Below the pieces are notes generated by a model that searched no databases, had not been told where the DNA came from, and saw only the letters and a list, made by a program, of their open reading frames with translations. Position numbers and translations under genes: made by a program. This document shows positions 1 to 8,600 of a DNA stretch of 64,000 bases, one piece after another (positions within the stretch are counted from its first letter, which is position 1; the number at the start of each line of letters is the position of its first letter). This DNA is from Leptospira biflexa serovar Patoc strain 'Patoc 1 (Paris)' (GTDB lineage: Bacteria > Spirochaetota > Leptospiria > Leptospirales > Leptospiraceae), in NCBI RefSeq assembly GCF_000017685.1, contig NC_010602.1:1319501-1383500 (forward strand), read 5' to 3'.

Positions 1-206
1 AAGGATCTGTTCTGAACCTCATTCCTTATCTCGTGCAAGGACTCAGACAAAGTTTCCAAGATATGGGATACCGTAATATCCCAGATTTACACAAAGCGTT
101 ACGAGAAGGGAAACTTCGGTTTGAACGTAGGACAGAGTCAGCACAAGCGCAAGGGAGTGTTCACGGATTGTATTCCTATACCAAACCTTCTATGAGGGCA
201 GAATAA
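1..206 (+). CDS. guaB: IMP dehydrogenase, C-terminal end (partial)
   Basis: An open frame enters from the left edge and stops with TAA at 204-206. The roughly 67 residues visible run from [10 protein letters not shown] to a terminal SMRAE and match my memory of the IMP dehydrogenase C-terminus, with a QDMGY...[12 protein letters not shown] stretch followed by [12 protein letters not shown] dehydrogenase oxidises IMP to XMP with NAD+, the first committed step of GMP synthesis in the cytoplasm. The catalytic cysteine loop and CBS domains lie outside the window, so intactness cannot be judged. The next gene starts 9 bases after the stop on the same strand, so the two may be co-transcribed. Confidence 0.85.
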   Translation, partial: GSVLNLIPYLVQGLRQSFQDMGYRNIPDLHKALREGKLRFERRTESAQAQGSVHGLYSYTKPSMRAE

Positions 207-215
207 AGAAATTAC

Positions 216-986
216 ATGCGAAAACTTTGGATTTTATTTTTATTCATTTCGTTTGTGTCGTTAGAGGCACAAACGCCTGAAGCAAGTTTGTCGGCACAAG
301 AACTTCTAGCAAGGCTTGACCGAGAGATGGATTTTGGCAAAGGCCTTGTGAAAGGAACCTATGTCCTCATTCGAAGGAATGGAACGTCTGAAACTTGGAA
401 AATCAATCGGTTTTTTAATGGGGAAGATGCACTTCTACTTTTTGACAGAAAGGGACGAGGGCTTGAATCGAAACTTCTCACAAAGGATGAAGGGGAAAAT
501 GTATTTTTCTTCAATGTCTTAAGTGCCAAACTCTTTCGCAAAACGGATGATGAGAAATACGAATCCCTAATGGGCACTGGATTTTTTTATGTGGATTTGT
601 CTGGTTATTCGTATCAGGCAAATTACAATCCACTTGTGAATGGAGATTTGGAAATTGGTGGAGAGATGTACTATCGTGTTTCGCTCAAACCCATCCTACC
701 TTACTTCTATAAAAAACTTGTTTTACTTGTCGGGAAAAAAGACTTAAAACCCTATCGTGTGGACTTTCATGACCGCGATGGAATTTTATTCAAAACATTA
801 AACCTAAAGTATGGGCCAGTCAAAATCAAGGATGCAACTGGAAAAGTGGAAGAAGTCCAAAAGGCATCCCGTTTGGAAATGTTAGATTTGAATACTGGTA
901 GCATTACGGTTTGGGAAATCCAAGAAGTGGACAAAACAGTGAACCCAGACACATCTTTGTTTAACGTGGACAACTTAAGCAGATAA
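216..986 (+). CDS. LolA-like outer-membrane lipoprotein-sorting family protein
   Basis: A 256-residue protein with an N-terminal signal peptide (a basic MRK start, then a hydrophobic core ending near LEAQ), so it should be exported to the periplasm. The mature part resembles the LolA-like beta fold: a KGTYVLIRRNG strand near residues 46-56, repeated amphipathic strands, and a YYRVSLKPILPY segment followed by a KPYRVDFHDRDG strand. Family members are thought to carry lipoproteins or hydrophobic ligands across the periplasm. No catalytic residues are expected. It follows guaB by 9 bases and is followed by rsmE 12 bases downstream. The assignment rests on remembered family pattern, and the precise cargo is unknown. 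Confidence 0.65.
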   Translation: MRKLWILFLFISFVSLEAQTPEASLSAQELLARLDREMDFGKGLVKGTYVLIRRNGTSETWKINRFFNGEDALLLFDRKGRGLESKLLTKDEGENVFFFNVLSAKLFRKTDDEKYESLMGTGFFYVDLSGYSYQANYNPLVNGDLEIGGEMYYRVSLKPILPYFYKKLVLLVGKKDLKPYRVDFHDRDGILFKTLNLKYGPVKIKDATGKVEEVQKASRLEMLDLNTGSITVWEIQEVDKTVNPDTSLFNVDNLSR

Positions 987-998
987 AGTAGATCCACC

Positions 999-1679
999 TT
1001 GACGGAACCAGGTCTGATACTTTTCCGAAAACCTTTTTTTAAAAAAGAGTCCATTCAACTCACCAAAGAAGAGTTAAACCACCTAAGGGCTCTTCGCTTA
1101 CAATCCGAAAACAATATCATACAAATTCGAGATGGGGAAGGTGGTCTATATAATTACCTATACACTCCCAATTCTAAAGATCTTGTCTTCCAAAATGAAG
1201 AGTTTGTTCCAAGAAAAACAAACCGAAAAAAGATTGCGATCGCATTACCCAAAGGGAATCGTCTCGACTTTTTTTTACAAAAAGTAACAGAGATTGGTTT
1301 AGATGAAGTGATCTTTTTGGTGTTTCGCCATTCCATTCGTAAGGAATTTAATTTGGAACGAGCGGAAAAAATCGTAAAGGAAGCAGCAGCCCAATCCAAA
1401 CAAACGGAAATTTTAAATCTATCGATAGAACCAGCCAAAGATTGGATGGAAACACATAAAGAAAGTTTGGTGGTGTTCCATCCTTTTGGAAAGGACATAT
1501 TTCAAATCCAAAGTTTAGCCGGGAAAATTCCGGTGATTGGACCAGAAGGTGGTTACCATGCAGACGAAGAGGAATGGATGGAAAAAAATCAAATCCCAAA
1601 ACTCACACTGCCGGGTGGGGTGCTTCGGACAGAAACCTGCGGCATCGTCGCCGCGAGTTTTTTGGTGTACGGAACTTAA
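999..1679 (+). CDS. rsmE: 16S rRNA (uracil-1498-N3)-methyltransferase
   Basis: This 226-residue protein has the RsmE SPOUT-fold arrangement: an N-terminal PUA-like part (the ELNHLRALRLQSEN region), a KGNRLDFFLQKVTEIGLDEV segment, and the C-terminal SAM-binding knot with IGPEGG and GGVLRTETCGIVA. The enzyme methylates N3 of U1498 in the decoding region of 16S rRNA using S-adenosylmethionine. Length is close to the family norm of about 240. The only suitable in-frame start is TTG at 999. Its stop lies 7 bases from the end of a convergent lipoprotein gene. Confidence 0.93.
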   Translation: MTEPGLILFRKPFFKKESIQLTKEELNHLRALRLQSENNIIQIRDGEGGLYNYLYTPNSKDLVFQNEEFVPRKTNRKKIAIALPKGNRLDFFLQKVTEIGLDEVIFLVFRHSIRKEFNLERAEKIVKEAAAQSKQTEILNLSIEPAKDWMETHKESLVVFHPFGKDIFQIQSLAGKIPVIGPEGGYHADEEEWMEKNQIPKLTLPGGVLRTETCGIVAASFLVYGT

Positions 1680-1686
1680 AAAAAGA

Positions 1687-1956
1687 TTACTGGTTTGTTA
1701 AAAGTAAAAGAGTTCCAGATAGGTTGCAGTTGGTGGAACAATTGCTGAAACAAGTAGATGCTGCCGTGTAATTTTCCCCAGTGATGTCTGGATACTTTGC
1801 TGCACAATCAGCATTACAGGCAGTAAGACTTCCTCCCGTGCAGGAAACAAGGAAGGTGAACAAGTTTCTCTCCAAGGTTTTGTCTTCTCGCTTTTGGCAA
1901 GATGTAGAAAAGAACACGACAAAACTAAGCACAATCAGTAAAAAAAAACGTTTCAT
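1687..1956 (-). CDS. Small cysteine-rich lipoprotein
   Basis: From ATG at 1956 the product is about 89 residues, beginning MKRFFLLIVLSFVVFFSTSC, a lipoprotein signal peptide with the lipobox Cys at residue 20. The mature part has further cysteines in the contexts VSC, TACNADC, STCFSNC and STNC, so several disulfides or a metal site are possible. An in-frame ATG nine codons upstream (1983) is an alternative. An AGGAGA lies about 16 bases before ATG 1956, slightly long for a ribosome binding site, so the start is uncertain. An overlapping minus-strand frame in the same stretch looks like a shadow. I do not recognise the family; short Cys-rich lipoproteins are common in leptospires. It converges with rsmE. 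Confidence 0.6.
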   Translation of the reverse strand: MKRFFLLIVLSFVVFFSTSCQKREDKTLERNLFTFLVSCTGGSLTACNADCAAKYPDITGENYTAASTCFSNCSTNCNLSGTLLLLTNQ

Positions 1957-2050
1957 AACACTAAGACTGGTCTCTCCTAGCATTTCGTCAATCGGTTCGT
2001 AAAAATCTTGACCCTTGTGACTTTTCCTATGCATTGGATGAGATTCCCGT

Positions 2051-3526
2051 ATGGCAGAAACTTCCAAAAAAGTATTAGAGAAAAAAGGACAGGGCGAATA
2101 CGAATTCACCGCTTATGGGGAATTTTTGTCCTATTTCCATGCCCATATTGATATTTTCAAACGCCTTCTGAAGGCCAAAAAAATGGACCCGACCAAAGTG
2201 GAAGAGGTCGCAAAACAAATCAAATCCTACATGACGGGAAATATCAAAAAGACGGATCAGTTTTTTGAACACCTGCCTCAATTTGCGACTTTGTTAGGTG
2301 TTTCGAAAGAAGAAGTTTCATCGTATCTCAATTCCAATTTCATCGATGTTTTGACGAAAGTCCAAGACAAACTCAAAACCCAAGAATTAGAAAAACTCAC
2401 CAATGCGCCGGCCCCTACTTATTCCTCCATCACGGAAGAAATTGTAGAAGGACTCCAAGTCACTCATCCTAAGGATTATGTGTTTGCCCAAAAAGGAATT
2501 CTGATGGTTTTGGAAAATCCGATCACAGGGGAAATCATTGAACCACAGGGTCTCATGGCAGCTTCCGCCAAAGCCGCGTTAGCCATGCCCGCAGGAAGTG
2601 ATTCCGAAAAAGAGCCAGTTTCCTTAACAGAAGCACTTGCGGTTGCCAATGCTCCTCCGACTCCCATTGTCAAAAAACAATCGATCATTCCTGAAAAAGA
2701 AAAGTCCATCTTACAAGAAATCACAGAGACCTTTGCTGATATTTTAACTGGAGAACAGTTAGAAATCAAAATTGGTCCTGAAGTGACAGAAACATCCCAC
2801 CAAGAACCAAGTGCCAATACGAGCACAACAAAATCAGACGATGAGTATGAAATAGAAGATTTAGAGTTTGATGATTCTTCCGATTCCAAAAACGGAAATA
2901 GTAATCCTTCTGAAACTGCGGACGAACATGATGATTTTTCGGATGACTTGGGCATTGAATACGAAGAAGAGTCTCCTCCACCTCCACCACAAGTTAACCT
3001 CAACTTAATAAGACTCGGTAATTTTTCGATCAAAGAATTTATGGATTTGGTACAAACAATTACCACCTACCAAACGAAGGCGGACCAAGTAGGATACCAA
3101 AATTGGTTACGCACCTTGTCTGAATTTGACAAAGCAGTGGTCTCTTTGAGAACACAAGTTCTAAAAGAACAAAAAAATGAAGTCGTGGATTGGAATGCAC
3201 TTTTCCAAATGATGAGCACTAAGTCAGAATTAAAACCTGATGTTTTGAAAGGCATTGTCAAAAAAATCAAAAATTTTCAAATCGTCAAACTGACGTTAGA
3301 TCGTATGATTCAAGAATTCAAAAAAGGAAGTCCTGAATTTATGCAAATCGTCAAAATGGCTTGGCCACACATCCAAAAATCATTTTATGAAGTACCCAAT
3401 TATGGGCAGGTGCAAACCTTACTGAAAGGGATCTTGTCCCGAGTGAATGATGAATCTCACAAAAAAGAATTTATGAAGATTTTTACCATGGCACTCAATT
3501 TCATCCAATCCAAATTTTTGGTGTAA
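2051..3526 (+). CDS. Hypothetical protein with acidic, Pro-rich linker
   Basis: A 491-residue soluble protein with no signal peptide or membrane segment. Three parts are visible. Residues 1-130 are charged and helical (EFLSYFHAHIDIFKRLLKAKK). Residues 200-315 are a low-complexity linker rich in Glu, Asp and Ser, ending in a run of six prolines. Residues 320-491 are a second helical domain (IKEFMDLVQTITTYQTKADQ onward). The first ATG (2051) is used. The tripartite layout suggests two folded helical domains joined by a flexible tether, perhaps a scaffold. I do not recognise it. Its stop abuts the next gene, so the two are probably co-expressed. Confidence 0.8.
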   Translation: MAETSKKVLEKKGQGEYEFTAYGEFLSYFHAHIDIFKRLLKAKKMDPTKVEEVAKQIKSYMTGNIKKTDQFFEHLPQFATLLGVSKEEVSSYLNSNFIDVLTKVQDKLKTQELEKLTNAPAPTYSSITEEIVEGLQVTHPKDYVFAQKGILMVLENPITGEIIEPQGLMAASAKAALAMPAGSDSEKEPVSLTEALAVANAPPTPIVKKQSIIPEKEKSILQEITETFADILTGEQLEIKIGPEVTETSHQEPSANTSTTKSDDEYEIEDLEFDDSSDSKNGNSNPSETADEHDDFSDDLGIEYEEESPPPPPQVNLNLIRLGNFSIKEFMDLVQTITTYQTKADQVGYQNWLRTLSEFDKAVVSLRTQVLKEQKNEVVDWNALFQMMSTKSELKPDVLKGIVKKIKNFQIVKLTLDRMIQEFKKGSPEFMQIVKMAWPHIQKSFYEVPNYGQVQTLLKGILSRVNDESHKKEFMKIFTMALNFIQSKFLV

Positions 3527-3529
3527 GTG

Positions 3530-4711
3530 ATGGAGCGAGAGAACCGTTCTCTCACCGGTTACCAAAAGAAAGAGAATTCTTTCCGTTGGTCTATGCGTTT
3601 GGGAATTGGGTTTGTTACGCTTTATTTGTTCTTTTGTATCCAAAATGGTTCTCTGTTAGGACAAAACAAAACGGATGTCATCGTTGACCCACTCTTACAA
3701 AAACCTTGGATCCCGGATGCGGAAGAAGAGGAATTCAGAAGTTACCATCGGTTTTTATCTGAGTTCAAAAACAAACAAACTTCTGTGAAAAAAAAAGATC
3801 GGTTTGGACGGAACTACCTCATGTCCCCGTCGGGAAAAATTTCGTTTTTAATCGATGATGAATACTACAAAGAATTTCCCATTCAAATGGAAGCAGACAT
3901 TGCCTCAAAGGAGTTAGTGGCATTGTATGATGTTCGCAAAGAAAAGGATGTTGTTTTCCTTGGAAAGGGAATCCACCTTTGTTACCGACTCAAAAAAGAA
4001 AAAGAACCGGGGTTTTTTCCAGAATGGTTAAAAAGTTCAAACGAACTCACAAATAGAGCTGCCAATGAATGGTCTGACCAAACAATTCCCTTGGATTTGG
4101 TGAGTGATCCTTATGGCTGTTATGTGGATGAAATTTCTCCTATGGACTTTTTGTATTTGGAATCTGAATCCTTCCGGTATCGTATAAAAATTCCAACTTC
4201 CCTAAGGTATGAAGGACTTTTTGGAAATAGACTTGGATTGTATGGAGAAAACCGAGATACCATCTACAGGCTTGTACGGTTTGTTCAGTTTTTGTCCAAT
4301 TACCTTCCCGAAGGGCAAACAGAGTGGGATGAAGCTCTCAAACTCCAAACATCTGGAAAAAAAAAGAAAACATTACCCAAAATCATTTTGTCAATTGGTT
4401 CTAGTTTTGATAAAGTAAGACCACTGCGTAATACCAAAAATTATTTTGTGTTTTGGGATTCGGTTCGATCCTTAACCAAAAGTCAAATGAAACAGCTCCA
4501 ATTCAAACGATTAGAGGTTAATAATGAGTATGTGAGTGAATGGGTGGAAGTAGATGATATTGGAAATCCCATTCCCATGGAGATGAAAGAGTATTATCTG
4601 TACAATGCACCTAGGGGTTACTTTTTATCACTTTCGTATCCCAAACGAGAAAAACCAATTGCTGAAAGGTATTGGAATACGGTTCGGAAAAGTTTTACTG
4701 TGAAGGATTGA
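3530..4711 (+). CDS. Hypothetical exported or membrane-anchored protein
   Basis: About 393 residues. After a basic, polar N-terminal tail there is one hydrophobic segment (LGIGFVTLYLFFCIQNGSLL, roughly residues 24-43) that could be an uncleaved anchor or a late signal peptide. The remainder is hydrophilic with aromatic-rich strands (DEYYKEFPIQMEADI, IHLCYRLKKEKEPGFFPEW), suggesting an extracytoplasmic beta-rich domain. The start is GTG 3527 or ATG 3530, immediately after the preceding stop, which implies translational coupling. No family recognised. With the next gene, also a membrane protein, it forms a same-strand group that may act at the envelope. Confidence 0.75.
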   Translation: MERENRSLTGYQKKENSFRWSMRLGIGFVTLYLFFCIQNGSLLGQNKTDVIVDPLLQKPWIPDAEEEEFRSYHRFLSEFKNKQTSVKKKDRFGRNYLMSPSGKISFLIDDEYYKEFPIQMEADIASKELVALYDVRKEKDVVFLGKGIHLCYRLKKEKEPGFFPEWLKSSNELTNRAANEWSDQTIPLDLVSDPYGCYVDEISPMDFLYLESESFRYRIKIPTSLRYEGLFGNRLGLYGENRDTIYRLVRFVQFLSNYLPEGQTEWDEALKLQTSGKKKKTLPKIILSIGSSFDKVRPLRNTKNYFVFWDSVRSLTKSQMKQLQFKRLEVNNEYVSEWVEVDDIGNPIPMEMKEYYLYNAPRGYFLSLSYPKREKPIAERYWNTVRKSFTVKD

Positions 4712-4723
4712 TGGGTTTTTTAG

Positions 4724-5509
4724 ATGTTTGCCACCTTTGTTGAAAATAAATACCGAAAAAAAAGAGAACCAAATGATGATTCACCCTCACCACTCATCCT
4801 ACTTTGGATTGGACTTATTTTTATTTTTGTATTTTCCATCATCTTACTTCCGTTCGGTGTGTATTGGCCGTTATCCTATTCCATCTGGGTATTCATTATC
4901 TTTTTTTTGCCTCTCGTATTTTTGGGCATTCAATTTTCAAAAACCTATGGGTATAAAATCCTAATTGCCGTTTTTTTATCATTACTGGCAGGTGGGAATG
5001 TATTATTGTTTTTAGGAGATGCCATCGGTTACAAGTCTGGCCTTACTTCCAAGTTTGATGTTTTGCCAGAAGAGGCCCATGGATACCTCAGGTATCGGTA
5101 TCTATATTTAAAAGATTATCGTTTGGATGATTCCGATTCAGGAAGATTCCAATCTCCTCTCCTTGTCAGACGTCGTCCTGGCGGGGCAGTGTATGGACCC
5201 ATCATCACATTCCATTACAAACGCATTCGATCCGTCTCAGGTAAGGAAACTAAATTTCCATTCTATGCTCTTTGTTATACAAAGGACAAAGGAAACTGCC
5301 AAATTCCAAGCCTCTATTCAGGTGGAGTTGTGATCCGCGATTCCAATTGGGAAACATCGGAATCAAAATTTGAAACAGGATCCGTCTTTATTGTTTGGAA
5401 AGATCGTTTGGATTCGGAGTATGAAACGAAAGGAATTTTTTCGTTTTTGTTTTTAGTGATTTTGATGCTCTCTTGGGGAATTGTAGTGTATGTTTCGACA
5501 AAATCTTAG
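4724..5509 (+). CDS. Hypothetical membrane protein
   Basis: A 261-residue protein with three clustered hydrophobic segments near residues 22-95 (PLILLWIGLIFIFVFSIILL, YSIWVFIIFFLPLVFLGIQF, ILIAVFLSLLAGGNVLLFL). A soluble region of about 135 residues follows, containing two Cys (ALCYTKDKGNCQ), then a final membrane helix near the C-terminus (FSFLFLVILMLSWGIVVYV). The soluble part most likely lies on one face of the inner membrane between helices 3 and 4. The overall plan resembles uncharacterised DUF3592-like membrane proteins, but I cannot assert that family. It follows the previous gene by 12 bases. Confidence 0.7.
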   Translation: MFATFVENKYRKKREPNDDSPSPLILLWIGLIFIFVFSIILLPFGVYWPLSYSIWVFIIFFLPLVFLGIQFSKTYGYKILIAVFLSLLAGGNVLLFLGDAIGYKSGLTSKFDVLPEEAHGYLRYRYLYLKDYRLDDSDSGRFQSPLLVRRRPGGAVYGPIITFHYKRIRSVSGKETKFPFYALCYTKDKGNCQIPSLYSGGVVIRDSNWETSESKFETGSVFIVWKDRLDSEYETKGIFSFLFLVILMLSWGIVVYVSTKS

Positions 5510-5625
5510 CGGTAAATCTGATAATCCACGCAAGAAAATCAATTGGGCAGGTAAGAATTTGAAAACTAAAATCAAATTCAATCTGTCTAAAATTCGTTCA
5601 TAGATGTTTCTCCTTATGAGACCCG

Positions 5626-5662
5626 CAGGGAGGGGCCAATATCCCTGATTTTCTTTTTTTTC
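5626..5662 (+). terminator. Possible rho-independent terminator
   Basis: CAGGGA at 5626-5631 and TCCCTG at 5642-5647 form a 6-bp stem around a 10-base loop. A strongly T-rich stretch follows directly (ATTTTCTTTTTTTTC). It lies after the membrane-protein gene and before the macroglobulin gene, where a transcript end would make sense. The stem is short and the loop large, so strength is uncertain. Confidence 0.4.
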
Positions 5663-5696
5663 TTTCCAATCCCATTCCTCTTTCTAACTTCCTTCC

Positions 5697-8600
5697 ATGC
5701 CCTCTCGTATCCGAGCACTTGTTTTACTTTTCCTTTCCCTCGTTTTGGTGGAGTCTGATTTTTCACAAAACGTAGCTCCCTCCATCGAATTTTTCACTCC
5801 GAATGGTTTTGTCAAAGCTCCCAAACAAATCACAGCACGGTTTACAAAACCGATGGTGGCCCTTGGCGACATCCGTCCCAATACCGAAATTTTCCAAGTG
5901 AAATGTCCTTTTTCAGGGACAAGTCGTTTTATCGATTCCACAACTTGGGTGTATGAATTTGAATCGTCACTTCCCGGTGGAGTTACTTGTTCTTTTGTAT
6001 TGAATGATGGGATTAAAACTCTGAGTGGGGAACGGATCCAAGGGGAGAAGAATTTTTCATTTCATACAGGTGGACCTTCGGTAAAGTATTCATCACCATA
6101 TAACGGTAGTTCGATATCGGAAGACCAGGTCTTCTTATTAAAGTTAGATGGTAAGCCAGACCTTGTAAGTTTTCAAAAATTTGCTTATTTTCGCTCAGAA
6201 GAATTAGGAAATCGTATCCCTGTGGTTCTCATTTCAGGGAACGAACGAAAAAATTTGTTACAATCAGTTGGGAAAAAGGACAAAGAGGAAACCGTTGTCC
6301 TAAAATCCAAACAAACCTTTTTACCCGATCGGCAAATCCAACTTGTACTAGGTAAGGGAATCAAATCGATCTGGGGAGGGGAGATTCCAGAAGACGAAGT
6401 ATTGTCGTTTACCGTGAGGCCAGTATTCTCTGCCAGATTTAGTTGTGAAAGGACCACTGCCGATGCCAATTGTATCCCCATCCTTCCAGTCAATTTGTCT
6501 TTTAATTCACCCGTATCACAATCGTTACTGGATGAGATCAAACTAATCGGAAAGGATGGAAAGGAATATCCAAAACAAAAAGAAACGAGCAAAGGGAATG
6601 AATTTTCAGATTGGGTGAGTTTTCCTGGACCATTTCCCGAAAATTCCGAGTTCACTATCAAAATTCCAGAGATAGTGGATGATGCTAATAGAAGTTTGGC
6701 GAACAGTGCCGCCTTCCCTTTACAGTTCAAAACAGACGAATTCCCTCCGCTTGCCAAGTTCAGTGCTAAGTTTGGTATCTTAGAATCAAAAGCAAATCCT
6801 GCCCTACCTGTCACCTTACGGAACTTAGAGGCAAACCTCCCCATCAAAACGACTTCCCTTGGGATGGATGGGAAAAGCCAAAAGACATTGGACATATTGG
6901 AAATTCAAAAATGGTTCCAAACCCTTTCACGAGTCGAACGTAACCAATCCGTTTTTCAAACCCCATCTTCGCATACAAAAGTAAATTCCTTCCAACTTCC
7001 CAAACCAAATGGAAAAAAACCAATGGAAGTAGTCGGCATTCCGTTGGAAACACCTGGATTTTATGTTGTGGAGATCGCAAGTGAAGTCCTTGCAAACCAT
7101 CTTTTTGCACAAGGGGAAGGGAAAAAAATGTATGTTTCGAGTGCCGCCCTAGTGACGAATCTTTCCCCTCATTTCAAATGGGGAAAAGATACAAGCCTTG
7201 TTTGGGTCACAAGTATGAGCACGGGTCTACCTGAGTCAGGTGTGCAAATCAAAATTTTAGATTGCCAAGGCAATGTTAAGGGAGCAGGGATCACGGGTAA
7301 AGATGGAACTATGCTTTTTGGAAATATCAATTTCCAGGAAATACCTTACTGTGGTTATCATGAGTTAGGTTCTGGTCTTACCGTTTTTGCCCAAAAAAAT
7401 GATGATATCAGTTTTACATCAAGCACCTGGGAGAAAGGGATCGAAAGTTGGCGTTACCAATTGCCACAAGCAAATACGGGTTATGCTAACTATTTAGAGT
7501 CCATTGTCCTAGATCGAACTCTTTTGAAAAAAGGGGAAACAGTCCACCTGAAACATGTTCGGCGTAGTTTTGGAAACAAAGGTTTGTTACCTGCCGATTC
7601 GAAGGAGTATCCTTCGACTGTTGTGATCAAACATGAGGGATCGGGAGAAAGTTTTTCCACTCCACTCGTTTGGTCGTTTCCGGGACATGCGGAATCAGAA
7701 TTCAAAATTCCAAAAAATGCAAAACATGGTGTGTATCTCGTTACCTATCCATATAACAATGAAGATACAAGTTACGGACGTACAGTCACACAATTTCGAG
7801 TGGAAGAATTTCGTCTTCCTGTTCTCAAAGGGAACATACAACTTGCTGGTGGTTCTCAAAGTTTAGTTTCGCCTAAAGAGGCAAAAGTCCTTTTTGGATT
7901 GGAATACCTATCCGGTGGTGGGGCATCCCAGGTACCAGTCAAAGTCCGTTCACAAGTGGTCCCTAGTTTTTATTCACCCAAAGAAGAATATTCAAGCTTT
8001 AGTTTTTCGCAAGAAACCATCAAAGAAGGGAAATGGAAAGTCAGCGGGTATGAAGAAGAAGAGGTAGAAGAAACAAAACCAAAAGTAGTTTCGACAAATG
8101 CCAAAACGGATGCCAAAGGATTTTTGGAACATCACTTCCAAGACTTAAAATCCATTCCTGGTTATGGGAATTTCCAAGTAGAGATGGAATATGCAGACCC
8201 TACAGGTGAGATCCATACAATCTCTCGCAGTTTCCCCGTCTCTCCCGCCGAACTCCATTTAGGTGTGTTACCAGACGGATGGTACTTTACGGAAGACAAG
8301 GTGAAACTCCAACTCGTTGTGCTTGATCCAAATGACAAACCAGTGTCTTCCCAAAAAATCAAAGTGAATGCGTATAAAAAAGAATTTTATTCCAATCGAA
8401 AACGCCTCGTAGGTGGGTTTTATGCCTATGAACATTATGAAGAGGTCAGCAAACTTGGTGAGTTCTGTGAAGGGAAAACAGATTCTAAAGGGATTCTCAT
8501 CTGTGAAGGGAAGTCTCCAGGAACGGGCGACTTAACCTTTGTTGCGGAAACAAAAGATAAAAATGGGAATCGTACGAATTCAAGTTATCACGTATGGGTC

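Noticed and set aside
2476..3066. A 196-codon minus-strand frame opposite the 491-residue protein
   Set aside because: It is opposite a well-formed plus-strand gene with normal codon use, and its translation is low-complexity Ser and Gly. I treat it as a shadow.
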